Part shown: piece after piece, positions 56,801-64,000 of the stretch
Layout of the letters: each line of letters begins with the position of its first letter
Numbering within the stretch: position 1 is the stretch's first letter
Source of the DNA: Gammaproteobacteria bacterium
Lineage (GTDB): Bacteria > Pseudomonadota > Gammaproteobacteria > Steroidobacterales > Steroidobacteraceae
Direction of reading: 5' to 3'
DNA length: 64,000 bases
Assembly (NCBI GenBank): GCA_003164785.1
Contig: PLUE01000026.1
Coordinates: forward strand, 66,948 to 130,947
Notes under the pieces: generated by a model
Told to the model about the DNA's origin: nothing
The model's input: the letters and a program-made list of their open reading frames with translations, nothing else
Database searches by the model: none
Made by a program: the position numbers and the translations under genes

Positions 56801-58820
56801 ATCGGCCGACGGTCTGCGGATGGATTGCGATTACAACACCGATCTGTTCGATGCTGGCACGGTGGCCCATTGGCTCGATTGCTATCAAGCACTGCTCGAG
56901 GCGATCGTCGCGGACGCCGCCCAGCCGATCAGCCGGGCGTCCTGCCTGCCTGCGGGCGAAAGAGCAGAACTCATCGAGCGCATGAATGACACGGCCGCCG
57001 AGTACCCGCGCGATCGCAGCGTGCACGCACTGATCGAGGCCCAAGCACGGGCCGTGCCGCGCTCGATCGCCGCGCAGTTCGGCGACGTCAGCATCAACTA
57101 CGAAACGCTGGACCGGCGCGCCAACCAGATGGCCAACGTCCTGCGCGAGCGCATCGGCCCCGTTTCCGGCAAGCTCGTCGGCGTTTCCGTGGAGCGGTCG
57201 CTCGACATGCTGGTGGCGCTGATCGCGGTGATGAAGGCCGGGTGCGCTTACGTGCCGCTCGATCCCATGCATCCGGCGGCTCGCCTGCGTTACATCCTCG
57301 GCGAGGCCGAAGTCGCCGCGCTGATCTCGGACGGCTCGGAAAACGCCGCGCTGGTTGCCGATGGAACCCCGTTGCTCGATGTCAGGCGCGACGCAGCCGT
57401 CATCGCGGCGGCCTCACCCATCGCACCTGCCGTGCAGGCGAGCCCGGACAGCCTGGCCTATGTGATCTATACCTCCGGCTCCACCGGCAAGCCGAAGGGA
57501 GTCGAGATCTCGCATCGTGCGGTGGTGAATTTACTGACTTCCATGGCCCGCAATCCCGGATTGACGGCCAACGATGTCCTGTACGCGGTGACCACCATCT
57601 CCTTCGATATCGCGGGTCTCGAACTCTTCCTGCCCCTGATCGTCGGCGGCAAGGTGGTGATCGCCGAGCGCGACGCGGTGATCGACGGCTTCCGGCTGCT
57701 CAAGAATCTGGAAACCGTGGGGGCCACTGCGATGCAGGCCACGCCGGCAAGCTGGCGACTGCTGCTCGAAGCTGACTTCAAGGCGCCGCCGGCATTCAAG
57801 ATGTTGTGCGGCGGCGAAGCGTTGCCCCGCGACCTCGCCAACCGGTTGTTGGAAGGCTCCGGCGAATTGTGGAACATGTACGGTCCTACCGAGACCACGA
57901 TATGGTCGTCATGCACGCGGGTCGAAGCGGGGACGACGCCGATCACCGTGGGTGGACCGATTGCCAACACGCAATTTTACATCTTGGACCGCAATGACCA
58001 ACCCGTGCCCAAAGGCATCCCCGGTCAATTGCATATCGGAGGCGACAGCGTGGCGCGTGGTTATTACAAGCGAGTGGCGCTGACCGCGGAGAAATTCGTG
58101 GCGAACCCGTTCGCCGCCGGCCGCATGTACCGCACCGGCGATCTGGCGCGTTGGTTGCCGGACGGATCCCTGCAAGTGATGGGACGAATCGACCACCAGG
58201 TGAAGCTGCGCGGCTTCCGCATCGAATTGGGCGAAATCGAATCGGTGCTGACGGCCAAGGGCAACCTCAGTGCGGCCAGCGTCGTGCTGCGGGAAGACGT
58301 TCCCGGCACCGCACGTTTGGTTGCCTATTACGTTGAAAAGCCTGAAAATCCTCGTTCAGGCGAGGCATTGCGGGCGCTCCTCGCTGAGGATATGCCCGAA
58401 TACATGATACCGTCTGCGTGGGTGCGGCTGGATGCTCTGCCCCTGTCGCCCAACGGTAAGCTCGATCGTGCCGCGCTGCCGATGCCGGATGGGATACAGA
58501 TCGCCAACGAACTGTTTGTCGAGCCCTCCACCGCGACGGAAGTGGCACTGACCAAGATATTTGGGGAGGTATTGAATTTGGAACGCGTCGGCGCAACGTC
58601 GGATCTCCTGAAAATGGGAGCGGACTCCATTCAATTGTTCCAAATCACCGCGCGCGCCAATCGTGCCGGCATCAAGATAACGGCCCGGCAGTTGCTTCAG
58701 CACCGTAATGCAGCGGCGCTGGGCGCGGTGGCGGATCTCGGCGCGGAGAGTCCCTCGGCCGATACCCATGCGCAATTACCTTCGCTGGGTCAATTCAAAC
58801 GCAATCGACGCACGAGCTGA
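50799..58820 (+). CDS. Hybrid PKS-NRPS: KS-AT-ACP-aminotransferase-C-A-T
   Basis: 2673-residue megasynthase. KS ~22-450 with triad Cys197 (STACSTSLLA), His333 (ECHGTATPLGDP), His373 (GNVGHLDAAAG). AT ~550-890 with Ser646 in GHSIGEF and HAFH, the malonyl-CoA type. ACP ~945-1020, Ser976 in MGYDSLFL. A Pro/Ala linker, then a class III PLP aminotransferase ~1150-1610 with NTGSEAVMAAMRLAR, DEVVTGFRVHAGGMQ and PLP Lys1430 (TYGKVVGGGMP). C ~1620-2050 with intact HHIICDG (1750-1756). A ~2085-2560, all cores present; specificity residues D-I-L-Q-C-G-M-I-W-K, close to the glycine code DILQLGLIWK. Carrier Ser2610 (MGADSIQL). No KR, DH, ER or methyltransferase. The order matches McyE of microcystin minus its methyltransferase. 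Confidence 0.93.
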   Translation: MSAMDDQDRPNEEQPNEIPGAVAIIGMAGRWPGAASVGEFWRNLVGGVESITRFTDAELEDNFGPEDRAAANFVRARPIIKDVDQFDAEFFGMYAKEAELTDPQHRLFLECSWQALEDAGYDPGAYNGAIGVFAGCSINTYFLNNVLGQRRTAEDFVSNYQVGHYPMLLGAGYDFLSTRVSYKLDLRGPSFMMSTACSTSLLAVAQACQSLLLYQSDMALAGGVSVTFPQKRGYQHLEGGMVSADGTCRPFDAEATGTIFGDGAGVVVLKRLEDALADGDHIYAVVRGSGINNDGASKVGFTAPSVTGQAAVIEMAHAGAGVEPRSISYVECHGTATPLGDPIEVAGLTKAFAAGTDDLQFCALGSVKGNVGHLDAAAGITGLIKTALSLQHRMLPPSLHYKRANPQIDFAKTPFFVNASLTPWPAAVTPRRAGVSAFGVGGTNVHLVLEESPDLAKAPDSSTGSIAPSQLLVLSARSAAALDASRQRLAAHLTEHPMPLADVAYSLQVGRRAFDHRLSIVARDVDDAAQKLGKAGAPVADLGRIKRGEIVFMFPGQGAQYPGMGRDLFEREPVFRAGIERCAAILKPLMVDALVDLLYPADRSPEANARLMMTVAAQPAIFSVEYALASLWMSWGIQPTAMIGHSIGEFVCAVLAGVMSLEDALAVVAARGRLMQSLPGGGMLAVRLPEAELSLLLDSALSLAAINGPALCVVAGPFDAVNALEQKLTASGVVTRRLHTSHAFHSAMVEPVIEPLHEQLRAIVLSTPRIPYVSCVTGDWVRPDQAMSAGYWARHAREPVRFADGIAKVSASDAAILLEVGPGAALSTLATQATRARGVPVVTSMQDSSRERDDRDCLLDALGRLWTRGVTPNWSATHDGRRARVSLPTYPFERSRHWIDAPKINRETPAVPMAGASVTTPPQLTMQDESAMTQIPANDRITEISTAIAAIFEELSGERPAATDTHTTFLEMGYDSLFLTQVAQKIQSQMKVKVTFRQLLGELSTVPALAGFLAEKLPASAAPRAAPAAAAVAPVLAHPAPAAIVGQPGVEALFRDQLQAMSQLLNRQFEVLQGLGGQPVAITPPVGAAPATLPAALPAASAARAAGAASTTSAPVTSAPAAGSSPDAAPSRFAVFMQGKGNTDNHVTPEQRRHIDALIERYTKKTQGSKNYTQAHRSVLADPRAAAGFRTEWKEMVYPIVNTTSAGSKIYDVDGNEYIDILNGFGQTAFGHAPPFVTAALKAQLDRGFAIGPQADMAGQVAELFCELTGNDRMTFCNTGSEAVMAAMRLARTVTGREKIVIFNGDYHGQFDEVLVKGVQRSGAEPRSQPVAPGIPATQVANMIVLDYGTPQSLQWIRDNAEDLAAVIVEPVQSRHPHTRPFEFLREVRKITEASGTAFVMDEVVTGFRVHAGGMQAVLGIRADLATYGKVVGGGMPIGVLAGNRKFMDALDGGQWAFGDDSFPEVGVTFFAGTFVRHPLVLASMWSVLNHIKDTGPSLQENLAQKTAVLVGRLTDLFESHGVATKIESYSSWFYFHFHNEHPLAPLFYYHMRERGIHIQESFPCFMTTAHSDSDFEKIYRAFEQSLEALQSVGILGTGRSAMAAQAGHVPADASGTDVPLTESQLEIWLSAQLGDDASCAFNESVSLRMHGRLNADALQKSLDLIFARHDALRATFSPTGEAMHMSATKPFDYALVDLSNRSPAEAEIVFSELLDADARSAFDLVAGPCVRGTLVRLAGDTHAFVLTAHHIICDGWSINVIVNELADIYGALCRGESPELPAALQYSEYARMQANRDGNELAKVEAFWLGEFAVAPAPLELPTDRPRPTVKSFNGASLCRRIDAKLYQAVKKAGARQGSTLFVTLLAACQALMGRLADQAEVVVGVPTAGQSLLEDQILVGHCVNFLPIRGAWTRDTTVSDYLSATAKRVLDAYEHQDYTFGTLVRKLNTAREPGRLPLAEVQFNLERLADRIDLPGMTMNVSPNAKAFVNFDLFLNVIESADGLRMDCDYNTDLFDAGTVAHWLDCYQALLEAIVADAAQPISRASCLPAGERAELIERMNDTAAEYPRDRSVHALIEAQARAVPRSIAAQFGDVSINYETLDRRANQMANVLRERIGPVSGKLVGVSVERSLDMLVALIAVMKAGCAYVPLDPMHPAARLRYILGEAEVAALISDGSENAALVADGTPLLDVRRDAAVIAAASPIAPAVQASPDSLAYVIYTSGSTGKPKGVEISHRAVVNLLTSMARNPGLTANDVLYAVTTISFDIAGLELFLPLIVGGKVVIAERDAVIDGFRLLKNLETVGATAMQATPASWRLLLEADFKAPPAFKMLCGGEALPRDLANRLLEGSGELWNMYGPTETTIWSSCTRVEAGTTPITVGGPIANTQFYILDRNDQPVPKGIPGQLHIGGDSVARGYYKRVALTAEKFVANPFAAGRMYRTGDLARWLPDGSLQVMGRIDHQVKLRGFRIELGEIESVLTAKGNLSAASVVLREDVPGTARLVAYYVEKPENPRSGEALRALLAEDMPEYMIPSAWVRLDALPLSPNGKLDRAALPMPDGIQIANELFVEPSTATEVALTKIFGEVLNLERVGATSDLLKMGADSIQLFQITARANRAGIKITARQLLQHRNAAALGAVADLGAESPSADTHAQLPSLGQFKRNRRTS

Positions 58821-58833
58821 TTGAGAATCGCCC

Positions 58834-61800
58834 ATGGGCAAGCCAGCGAACAATGTGATCGGCCGGGAAAGCAAACCATTGGCGGTTGCCGAGGACGGCG
58901 CCGCGAGTGCGGCGTCGGCTGAGCTATTGGACGCAGCCGACACCATGGAGACGGAGCGCACCGACTTCCCCTGTTCCGTGGCACAGGAGCGCTTTTGGCT
59001 GCTGGACAGACTGGATCCCGGCGATTCATCGTACAACGTCGCGGTTCGGTGGCGCCTGGAAGGCCGGATCGCGACCGATCTGCTCGAGCAGTCATGGTTC
59101 AAGATCATCGAGCGTCATGAAGTCCTGCGGACCGTGTTCCTCGAGGTCAATGGCCAGCCCATTCAACGGGTGATGCCAACTGCGCGCTTTCGGCTGAATG
59201 AGATCGATCTCAGCAATCTATCTCCCGAATTGCAGCAAACCGAAGGCGACCGCATCGGGGTCATCGAGGCCCGCGCGCCGTTCGACCTGGCTTCCGGCCC
59301 GCTCATTCGCGCCACGCTGCTGCGATTTTCGCCCACCATGTCGATCATCTTGGTCACCACTCACCAAATCGTGTCGGATGGTTGGTCGATCGGCATCATG
59401 GCGCGCGAAATGGGCCTCATCTATGAGGCCCTGCGCCGCGACAAGCCGATCGACCTCGAACCGCTGCCGATTCAATATGCCGACTACTCGGAATGGCAGC
59501 TGGAGTGGCTGAAAGCGCGCGGCACCGAGGCCGAAACGGCCTACTGGACCCAGCAGCTCGCGGGCATCAAGCCTTTCAAGGTGCTGCCGGACCGGCCCCG
59601 CCCGGCCATGCCGACCACGAACGGCGCTATCGCCTCGCGGGTGCTGCCGCGCGAACTCACCAACTGCGCACAGGCGTTGAGCGCAGAACGCGGCGCGACC
59701 CTGTTCGCCACCGCATTTGCGGCACTGTGTGCGACATTGGCGCGCTTCACCGGCGAGAACGAAATCGTCGTCGGCACCCAGGTATCCGGCCGTGACCAAG
59801 TCGAGCTCGAGCCGATGGTAGGCCAGTTCGTCAACTCGCTGATCCTGCGCAACGACTTGAGCGGCAACCCGACGTTCGGCACCATCATCGACCGGGTGCG
59901 CGACACGATCGCCCAGGCGCTCGAATATCGGCACATACCCATCGAACGTTTGCTCGGAATGGTCAAGAGCGGCCGCAGCGATGCCAGTACCCCGGCGATT
60001 TCCGTCAACTTCATCTTTCAAAAGACGTTCATAACGAACACGGTGTACGACGACTTCACCCTGATCGACATGCCGTCGCTGCCGGCTGGCGCAATTTACG
60101 ATCTGAATCTCTTCATGGTCGAGCGACCCGACGGTTGGCGTTTTTCCTGCCAGTACAATACGGATCAGTTCGAAGCGGCGACCGCCGAACGCTTGCTTGC
60201 CTACTTCGAAATTCTGTTGCAGAGCGCCGTATCCAACGCGTCGCAGAGGCTCTCGGACCTCGCGCTGAGCTCGCCGGACGAATCACGGCAGCTCCTCGCC
60301 GCGTTGAACGACACACGTACCTTGTATCCGCGGGAACTGAGCCTGGTTCAACTGTTCGAGGCGCAGGTTGGACGCGCGCCGGACTCGGTGGCGGTGGCGT
60401 GCGGCGATCGCCAGATGACTTACGCGGAGCTGAACGCATCGGCAAATCGTTTCTCGGCGTATCTCCGTCACGAGGGCGTGGCGCGCGGATCCCGCGTCGG
60501 CGTCTGTCTGCTGCCCTCGATGGAGCTGCCGGTTTGTGTCCTCGCGGTTCTCAAGGCGGGCGCGACTTACGTGCCGCTCGATCCCACCGATCCGCCGCTG
60601 CGGACGGCCGAAATGATCCGTGCATCCGGCACTACCGCCGTGATCGGCCAGCGGCTGCAGCGCTCAGGGGTGTCGGAAGTGCCGGTTCACCTGATCGAGG
60701 TCGAAGCAGCGCTTGCGTACCGCAAGGACGCCGCCGGGCCCGTGGCGGGAGCCGCGACGCCGAACTCCGACGGCATCGCCTGCACCATTTTCACCTCGGG
60801 CCGCGATGACGCGTCGCGAATAGTCAACATCTCGCACCGTAATCTGACGAACTTGATCTATTCGATGGCAAAACGGCCGGGCGTGGGCGTGCGCGACGTC
60901 GTGGTCGCCGTCTCTCCGATCACCACCAGTCGATCGGTGTTCGAGTTGTTCCTCCCGCTGATTACCGGAGCCCGATTGGTCGTCGCGCTTCAAAAGGAGC
61001 TCTCGGCGGGTCGCGCCCTGCTGCATCTTCTGCAGCGTAGCGGCGCCACCGTCATGTATGGCGCGCCCCAGGATTGGACCGCGCTGCTGGAAGCCAACTG
61101 GATCGGGTACCCGGCGCTCAAAATGCTCTGTTCTGCGAACGATGCGAACCCGCGCCTCATCGAACGGCTGTCGACGATCGGCGGCGAACTGTGGTCGTTG
61201 TTTGGCCAGCCTGAGGCCGGAATCTGGTCTGCGATTCGCCAGCTGAAGCCGCATGATCTGTTCGCCGGACTCGGCGAGCCGATCGCCAACACGTCGTTGT
61301 ACGTCCTGGGCGCCTCCCTGCGGCCCGCCCCGGTGGGTGCGGTGGGCGAATTGTACATCGGCGGCGATGGGCTCACGGAGAACGCGCTGGCCGCATCCAT
61401 CGTTTCCGAGTCCGGCGCGAAACTCTACCCAACCGGCGTGCTCAGCCGGCTCCAGGCCAATGGCCAGATCGAATATCTCGATCGCAAGGATGACCGCTTC
61501 AGCGTCCGCGGACGATCGGTCGAACCCACGGAAATCGAACAGATCCTGCTGCGTCATCCGGCCGTCGTCGAGGCCGCCGTTGCGCACATCAAGGATGCCT
61601 CGGGAGACAGCTCGATCCGCGCGTTCATCGTGACGCGTCGTGCCAGGACGAAGGATGCAGCGCGATCCGATGCCGCCCGCCTGACCGCGGATCTGCAGGC
61701 GTCGGTCAAGGAGTCTCTGCCGGAGTACCTCGTACCGGCGTCCATCGCTGTCCGGGACTCGCTGCCGCATCTGGCCACGGGAGCCGTGGACCGGCGTGCC

Positions 61801-62928
61801 CTGCAGAGCGCCACGTCACGCTCGAACTCCGGGACTGCGCAGACGGCTCCGTCCGGCGAAATCGAGGAGCGCCTGGCTGCGATCTGGACTTCGATGCTCG
61901 GCATCGAGTCGGTCGGCGCCAACGAGAACTTCTTCGAGATGGGCGGCCACTCGTTGCTGGCGGCCCGCATGTTGACGCAGGTAGAGCGCGAGTTCGGACG
62001 GCGGATCAAGCTGGCAACCCTGTTCCTTGCGCCCACCCTGGCGGAATTTGCCAAGGTCCTGACGCAAACGGACCTGCGCGAATTCGATTTTCGCCAGGTG
62101 GTCAAGATTCAACCCCATGGGTCGAAGCGGCCCCTGATCGTCATCAACAACACGGGCATCTATTACGGGCTCGCCAAGAATCTTGGTCCCGAGCAGCCGG
62201 TGTATTCCCTGCAGCTGTTCGATCCCTCGGTCAGGGACTCGTCGCTGCCGGACACCTTGGAAGACATTGCCGCAGGCTACGTGGGATTGATACGCCGCGT
62301 GCAGCCGCAGGGGCCGTACGATTTGATGGGCTGGTGTGTCGCCGGTGCGCTGGCCTTCGAGATCGCCCGACAACTCGCCGACGAGAAACAGGAGATTTCC
62401 CATCTGTTTCTCATCGATTCGTGGGTGCCGGGATATTTCAAGCGCCTGCCGAAACTGCGTGGCATCGTAGCGGTGTATTCGCTGCGCGCCGCGTTGATAT
62501 TCGCCGATTGGCGCCGGGTATTGACCAGCCAGATCTCGATGCGCCGCTTCATCACGCAACGCACGATATACAAACGGTTGCGCCGCCTTTTCACGCGCTC
62601 GAACGCAGCGGTGATGCCGGAAGAAGAGCAAGCCAGCCCCGAGACCTACGATCAGTGGCTATTGGCGTACCTGCAGCGGGTGACTAACAACTACTCGCCG
62701 CGCCCCTACGAAGGCAAGGTCACACTGCTGCGCAGCCGCCTCGAACCCACCGGCCTGTTTTTTCAGGATGATGCGGGGTGGGGAGCGTTCGCGTCTTCGG
62801 GCGTCAACGTTCGATTCGTCGACGGCAATCACTTCACCATGTTTCAGGATCCGGGCTCCACTCAAATGGCCATGCATGTCGCCGCGGCCTTGGAGAGCCC
62901 CGAGAATCCGGCGCCCGCCGGCGAGTAA
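58834..62928 (+). CDS. Terminal NRPS: C-A-T-TE with degenerate C and A domains
   Basis: 1364 residues, 13 bp after the previous stop. C ~46-480 keeps RHEVLRTVF, QYADYSEWQ and VGQFVNSLI, but HHxxxDG reads HQIVSDG, so the catalytic second His is Gln178. A ~490-1000 keeps the fold but its cores are eroded: A3 is FTSGRDDASRIV (no GSTGxPKG), the invariant substrate Asp is Ser (TTSRSVFELF), A5 LFGQPEAGIW, A7 YPTGVLSRL, A8 LDRKDDRFSVRG, and A10 lacks its Lys (LATGAVDR). Carrier domain is intact (FFEMGGHSLLAARM, Ser1040). Thioesterase ~1100-1350 has GWCVAG with Cys1168 as nucleophile, an Asp in LFLIDSWVPG and His1333 (DGNHFTMF). Product release is its likely remaining role. Confidence 0.92.
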   Translation: MGKPANNVIGRESKPLAVAEDGAASAASAELLDAADTMETERTDFPCSVAQERFWLLDRLDPGDSSYNVAVRWRLEGRIATDLLEQSWFKIIERHEVLRTVFLEVNGQPIQRVMPTARFRLNEIDLSNLSPELQQTEGDRIGVIEARAPFDLASGPLIRATLLRFSPTMSIILVTTHQIVSDGWSIGIMAREMGLIYEALRRDKPIDLEPLPIQYADYSEWQLEWLKARGTEAETAYWTQQLAGIKPFKVLPDRPRPAMPTTNGAIASRVLPRELTNCAQALSAERGATLFATAFAALCATLARFTGENEIVVGTQVSGRDQVELEPMVGQFVNSLILRNDLSGNPTFGTIIDRVRDTIAQALEYRHIPIERLLGMVKSGRSDASTPAISVNFIFQKTFITNTVYDDFTLIDMPSLPAGAIYDLNLFMVERPDGWRFSCQYNTDQFEAATAERLLAYFEILLQSAVSNASQRLSDLALSSPDESRQLLAALNDTRTLYPRELSLVQLFEAQVGRAPDSVAVACGDRQMTYAELNASANRFSAYLRHEGVARGSRVGVCLLPSMELPVCVLAVLKAGATYVPLDPTDPPLRTAEMIRASGTTAVIGQRLQRSGVSEVPVHLIEVEAALAYRKDAAGPVAGAATPNSDGIACTIFTSGRDDASRIVNISHRNLTNLIYSMAKRPGVGVRDVVVAVSPITTSRSVFELFLPLITGARLVVALQKELSAGRALLHLLQRSGATVMYGAPQDWTALLEANWIGYPALKMLCSANDANPRLIERLSTIGGELWSLFGQPEAGIWSAIRQLKPHDLFAGLGEPIANTSLYVLGASLRPAPVGAVGELYIGGDGLTENALAASIVSESGAKLYPTGVLSRLQANGQIEYLDRKDDRFSVRGRSVEPTEIEQILLRHPAVVEAAVAHIKDASGDSSIRAFIVTRRARTKDAARSDAARLTADLQASVKESLPEYLVPASIAVRDSLPHLATGAVDRRALQSATSRSNSGTAQTAPSGEIEERLAAIWTSMLGIESVGANENFFEMGGHSLLAARMLTQVEREFGRRIKLATLFLAPTLAEFAKVLTQTDLREFDFRQVVKIQPHGSKRPLIVINNTGIYYGLAKNLGPEQPVYSLQLFDPSVRDSSLPDTLEDIAAGYVGLIRRVQPQGPYDLMGWCVAGALAFEIARQLADEKQEISHLFLIDSWVPGYFKRLPKLRGIVAVYSLRAALIFADWRRVLTSQISMRRFITQRTIYKRLRRLFTRSNAAVMPEEEQASPETYDQWLLAYLQRVTNNYSPRPYEGKVTLLRSRLEPTGLFFQDDAGWGAFASSGVNVRFVDGNHFTMFQDPGSTQMAMHVAAALESPENPAPAGE

Positions 62929-62956
62929 CGCTCTCGGGGCGTCGAGGAGCGACGGG

Positions 62957-63889
62957 CTAGTGGGCGGGCGGTGTCCACACCTGGTACGGCGGCGGTGCCG
63001 GACGTCGCTTCGCCATCGAACGTACGACCGCCACGCCATCTTCGGCCGCCAATTTGATCCTGTCGCGCCAATCTGACGCGCGCGGCGTCGCTGGATGCAA
63101 CCCCAGCTTTCGCAGGCGGCGGTTGAATCGATGCAGCTTCTCCAAGCGGTCGATCGAGCGCAGTTCGTAGTTCACGCTGAGCGCCACCGAGACGTTGTCA
63201 CGGTTTTGAACCCAGTGCGGGGCGCAGGGCGGAACGTGCACGCCATATCCGGCGTGCAGGTCGTACTTGTTGCATTCGTCCTGGCGCTCGGGCCGGTACA
63301 CCGCGCAATTCCTGCTGATCGCAAAGAAATCCTCGCGCTCACGCTCGGTCACCAAGGTGCGATCCGTATGATCGAAAATATGGAACCACTTGTCGCCCGT
63401 CACCTGCAGCAGGAAATTCGTTTCCGAGTCCATGTGATAGGGCGTGATCCGTCCGGGCGAACTGACCAGAATCAACACCTCGCCAATGGTCACGTCGGAG
63501 CGCATATGCTCGCCGGACAGCTCGATCATCGTCGCCAGAACGCTTTGCAATACGGGCGCGAAGACCGGATCCTGCTCCGTGTGCTTCAATATCACGATCG
63601 AATTGTTGTGCTCGATGTTGATGATCGTGTCTTGCAACGACTGTCGACCGATCGTGCCATCCGACCAGGTGTTGTTCACCGCCACCGGGCCGTTCGACCA
63701 ATAATGTTCGCCGTGGTCGGGCATGCGGCGGGTGAGTTCGACCAAGCTCGGGATCTCGAACAGCGGATTGCCCGTGAGTTCGTGCTTGAACATGAAATTC
63801 GCGCGATTGTAATTGCGACGGAACTGACCTTGAGGGTCTGTGACGGTCACCAGACGCTCGGGCGCACGTTCAATCGATACTGCGTTCAT
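62957..63889 (-). CDS. JmjC/cupin-8-like Fe(II)/2-oxoglutarate oxygenase, candidate tailoring enzyme
   Basis: 310-residue protein converging on the terminal synthetase gene, 28 bp away. The metal triad HxD...H is readable: PYHMDSETNFLLQVTGDKWF (His, Asp) and HVPPCAPHWVQN (distal His). This pattern and the FHIFDHTDR strand fit JmjC-like hydroxylases of the cupin_8 group. The N terminus PERLVTVTDPQGQFRRNYNR is specific to the protein and unnamed. Ribosome site AAGGGGAG is upstream of the ATG at 63889. Location next to the NRPS suggests hydroxylation of the peptide or amino acid, but an unrelated role cannot be excluded. Confidence 0.75.
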   Translation of the reverse strand: MNAVSIERAPERLVTVTDPQGQFRRNYNRANFMFKHELTGNPLFEIPSLVELTRRMPDHGEHYWSNGPVAVNNTWSDGTIGRQSLQDTIINIEHNNSIVILKHTEQDPVFAPVLQSVLATMIELSGEHMRSDVTIGEVLILVSSPGRITPYHMDSETNFLLQVTGDKWFHIFDHTDRTLVTEREREDFFAISRNCAVYRPERQDECNKYDLHAGYGVHVPPCAPHWVQNRDNVSVALSVNYELRSIDRLEKLHRFNRRLRKLGLHPATPRASDWRDRIKLAAEDGVAVVRSMAKRRPAPPPYQVWTPPAH

Positions 63890-64000
63890 CAGCGGATCTC
63901 CCCTTCAGAATAGCCAAGCCAGAGGCACTTTACTGCAGGACGGTTCGGTCGAGCGCTGACGCATGCCACGATTCGATATTTTACATAACGTTCCGTCACG
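63890..64000 (-). promoter_or_regulatory. Upstream region of the JmjC-like gene
   Basis: Carries the ribosome-binding site AAGGGGAG just before the start codon and, further up, an AT-rich word (TGTAAAATATCG on the minus strand) that may hold a -10. The right window edge cuts whatever lies beyond. Confidence 0.35.

Overview
The window is GC-rich, densely coded bacterial chromosome. Its gene families point to a gammaproteobacterium: a GlrK/QseG/GlrR-type two-component locus, DsbB, TypA, SrkA, DusA, ModE-type regulator, PA0069-type radical SAM protein, large-subunit catalase and a GTP-type PEP carboxykinase. A free-living, polysaccharide- and natural-product-forming lineage (Nevskiales/Steroidobacterales/Xanthomonadales-like) would fit, but I cannot fix the taxon from sequence alone. 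I saw no rRNA, tRNA, CRISPR array, prophage or intact insertion sequence.

Region 1 (1-12416) is mainly the phosphate regulon, read leftwards: a DcaP-like porin, then pstS-pstC-pstA-pstB (pstB runs off the left edge), and separately phoB-phoR-phoU-dsbB-dapE. Two good Pho boxes are readable, one upstream of the porin and one upstream of phoB. Between them, on the + strand, lie ribE, a ModE-like regulator and a Gly-rich DUF6515 secreted protein. Region 2 (12443-19755) is housekeeping: tsaB, a YoaA/DinG helicase, a small secreted protein, pckG, a cyclase-FHA fusion and a dusA with an unusual internal insertion.

Region 3 (19756-32656) is accessory: a zinc-ribbon SDR with an altered active site, a YVTN beta-propeller, a di-haem cytochrome, a DNA-repair-like group (radical SAM protein, a DUF72 pseudogene, a UdgX uracil-DNA-crosslinking protein), then a NarL-type two-component pair facing a TonB-dependent receptor and an atypical kinase. 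Region 4 (32686-48044) holds katE, a DUF1328 membrane peptide, glgX abutting a truncated GGDEF gene, typA, a lipoprotein, srkA, the glrK-qseG-glrR operon, and two surface-polysaccharide genes (a DegT-type aminotransferase and a WcaJ-type phosphoglycosyltransferase).

Region 5 (48038-63889) is the most notable: a compact hybrid NRPS-PKS locus. A divergent Sfp/EntD-type PPTase precedes three tightly packed + strand synthetase genes: A-T; KS-AT-ACP-aminotransferase-C-A-T; and C-A-T-TE. A convergent JmjC/cupin oxygenase gene closes it. Specificity codes read by eye suggest valine for the first A domain and glycine for the second. The PKS module has no ketoreductase but carries an aminotransferase, so a beta,gamma-diamino acid derived from valine plus malonate, joined to glycine, is the simplest colinear prediction. 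The terminal module looks dead for chemistry (HHxxxDG reads HQIVSDG, and the A-domain core motifs are eroded) but keeps an intact carrier serine, and its thioesterase has a Cys in place of the usual Ser nucleophile.
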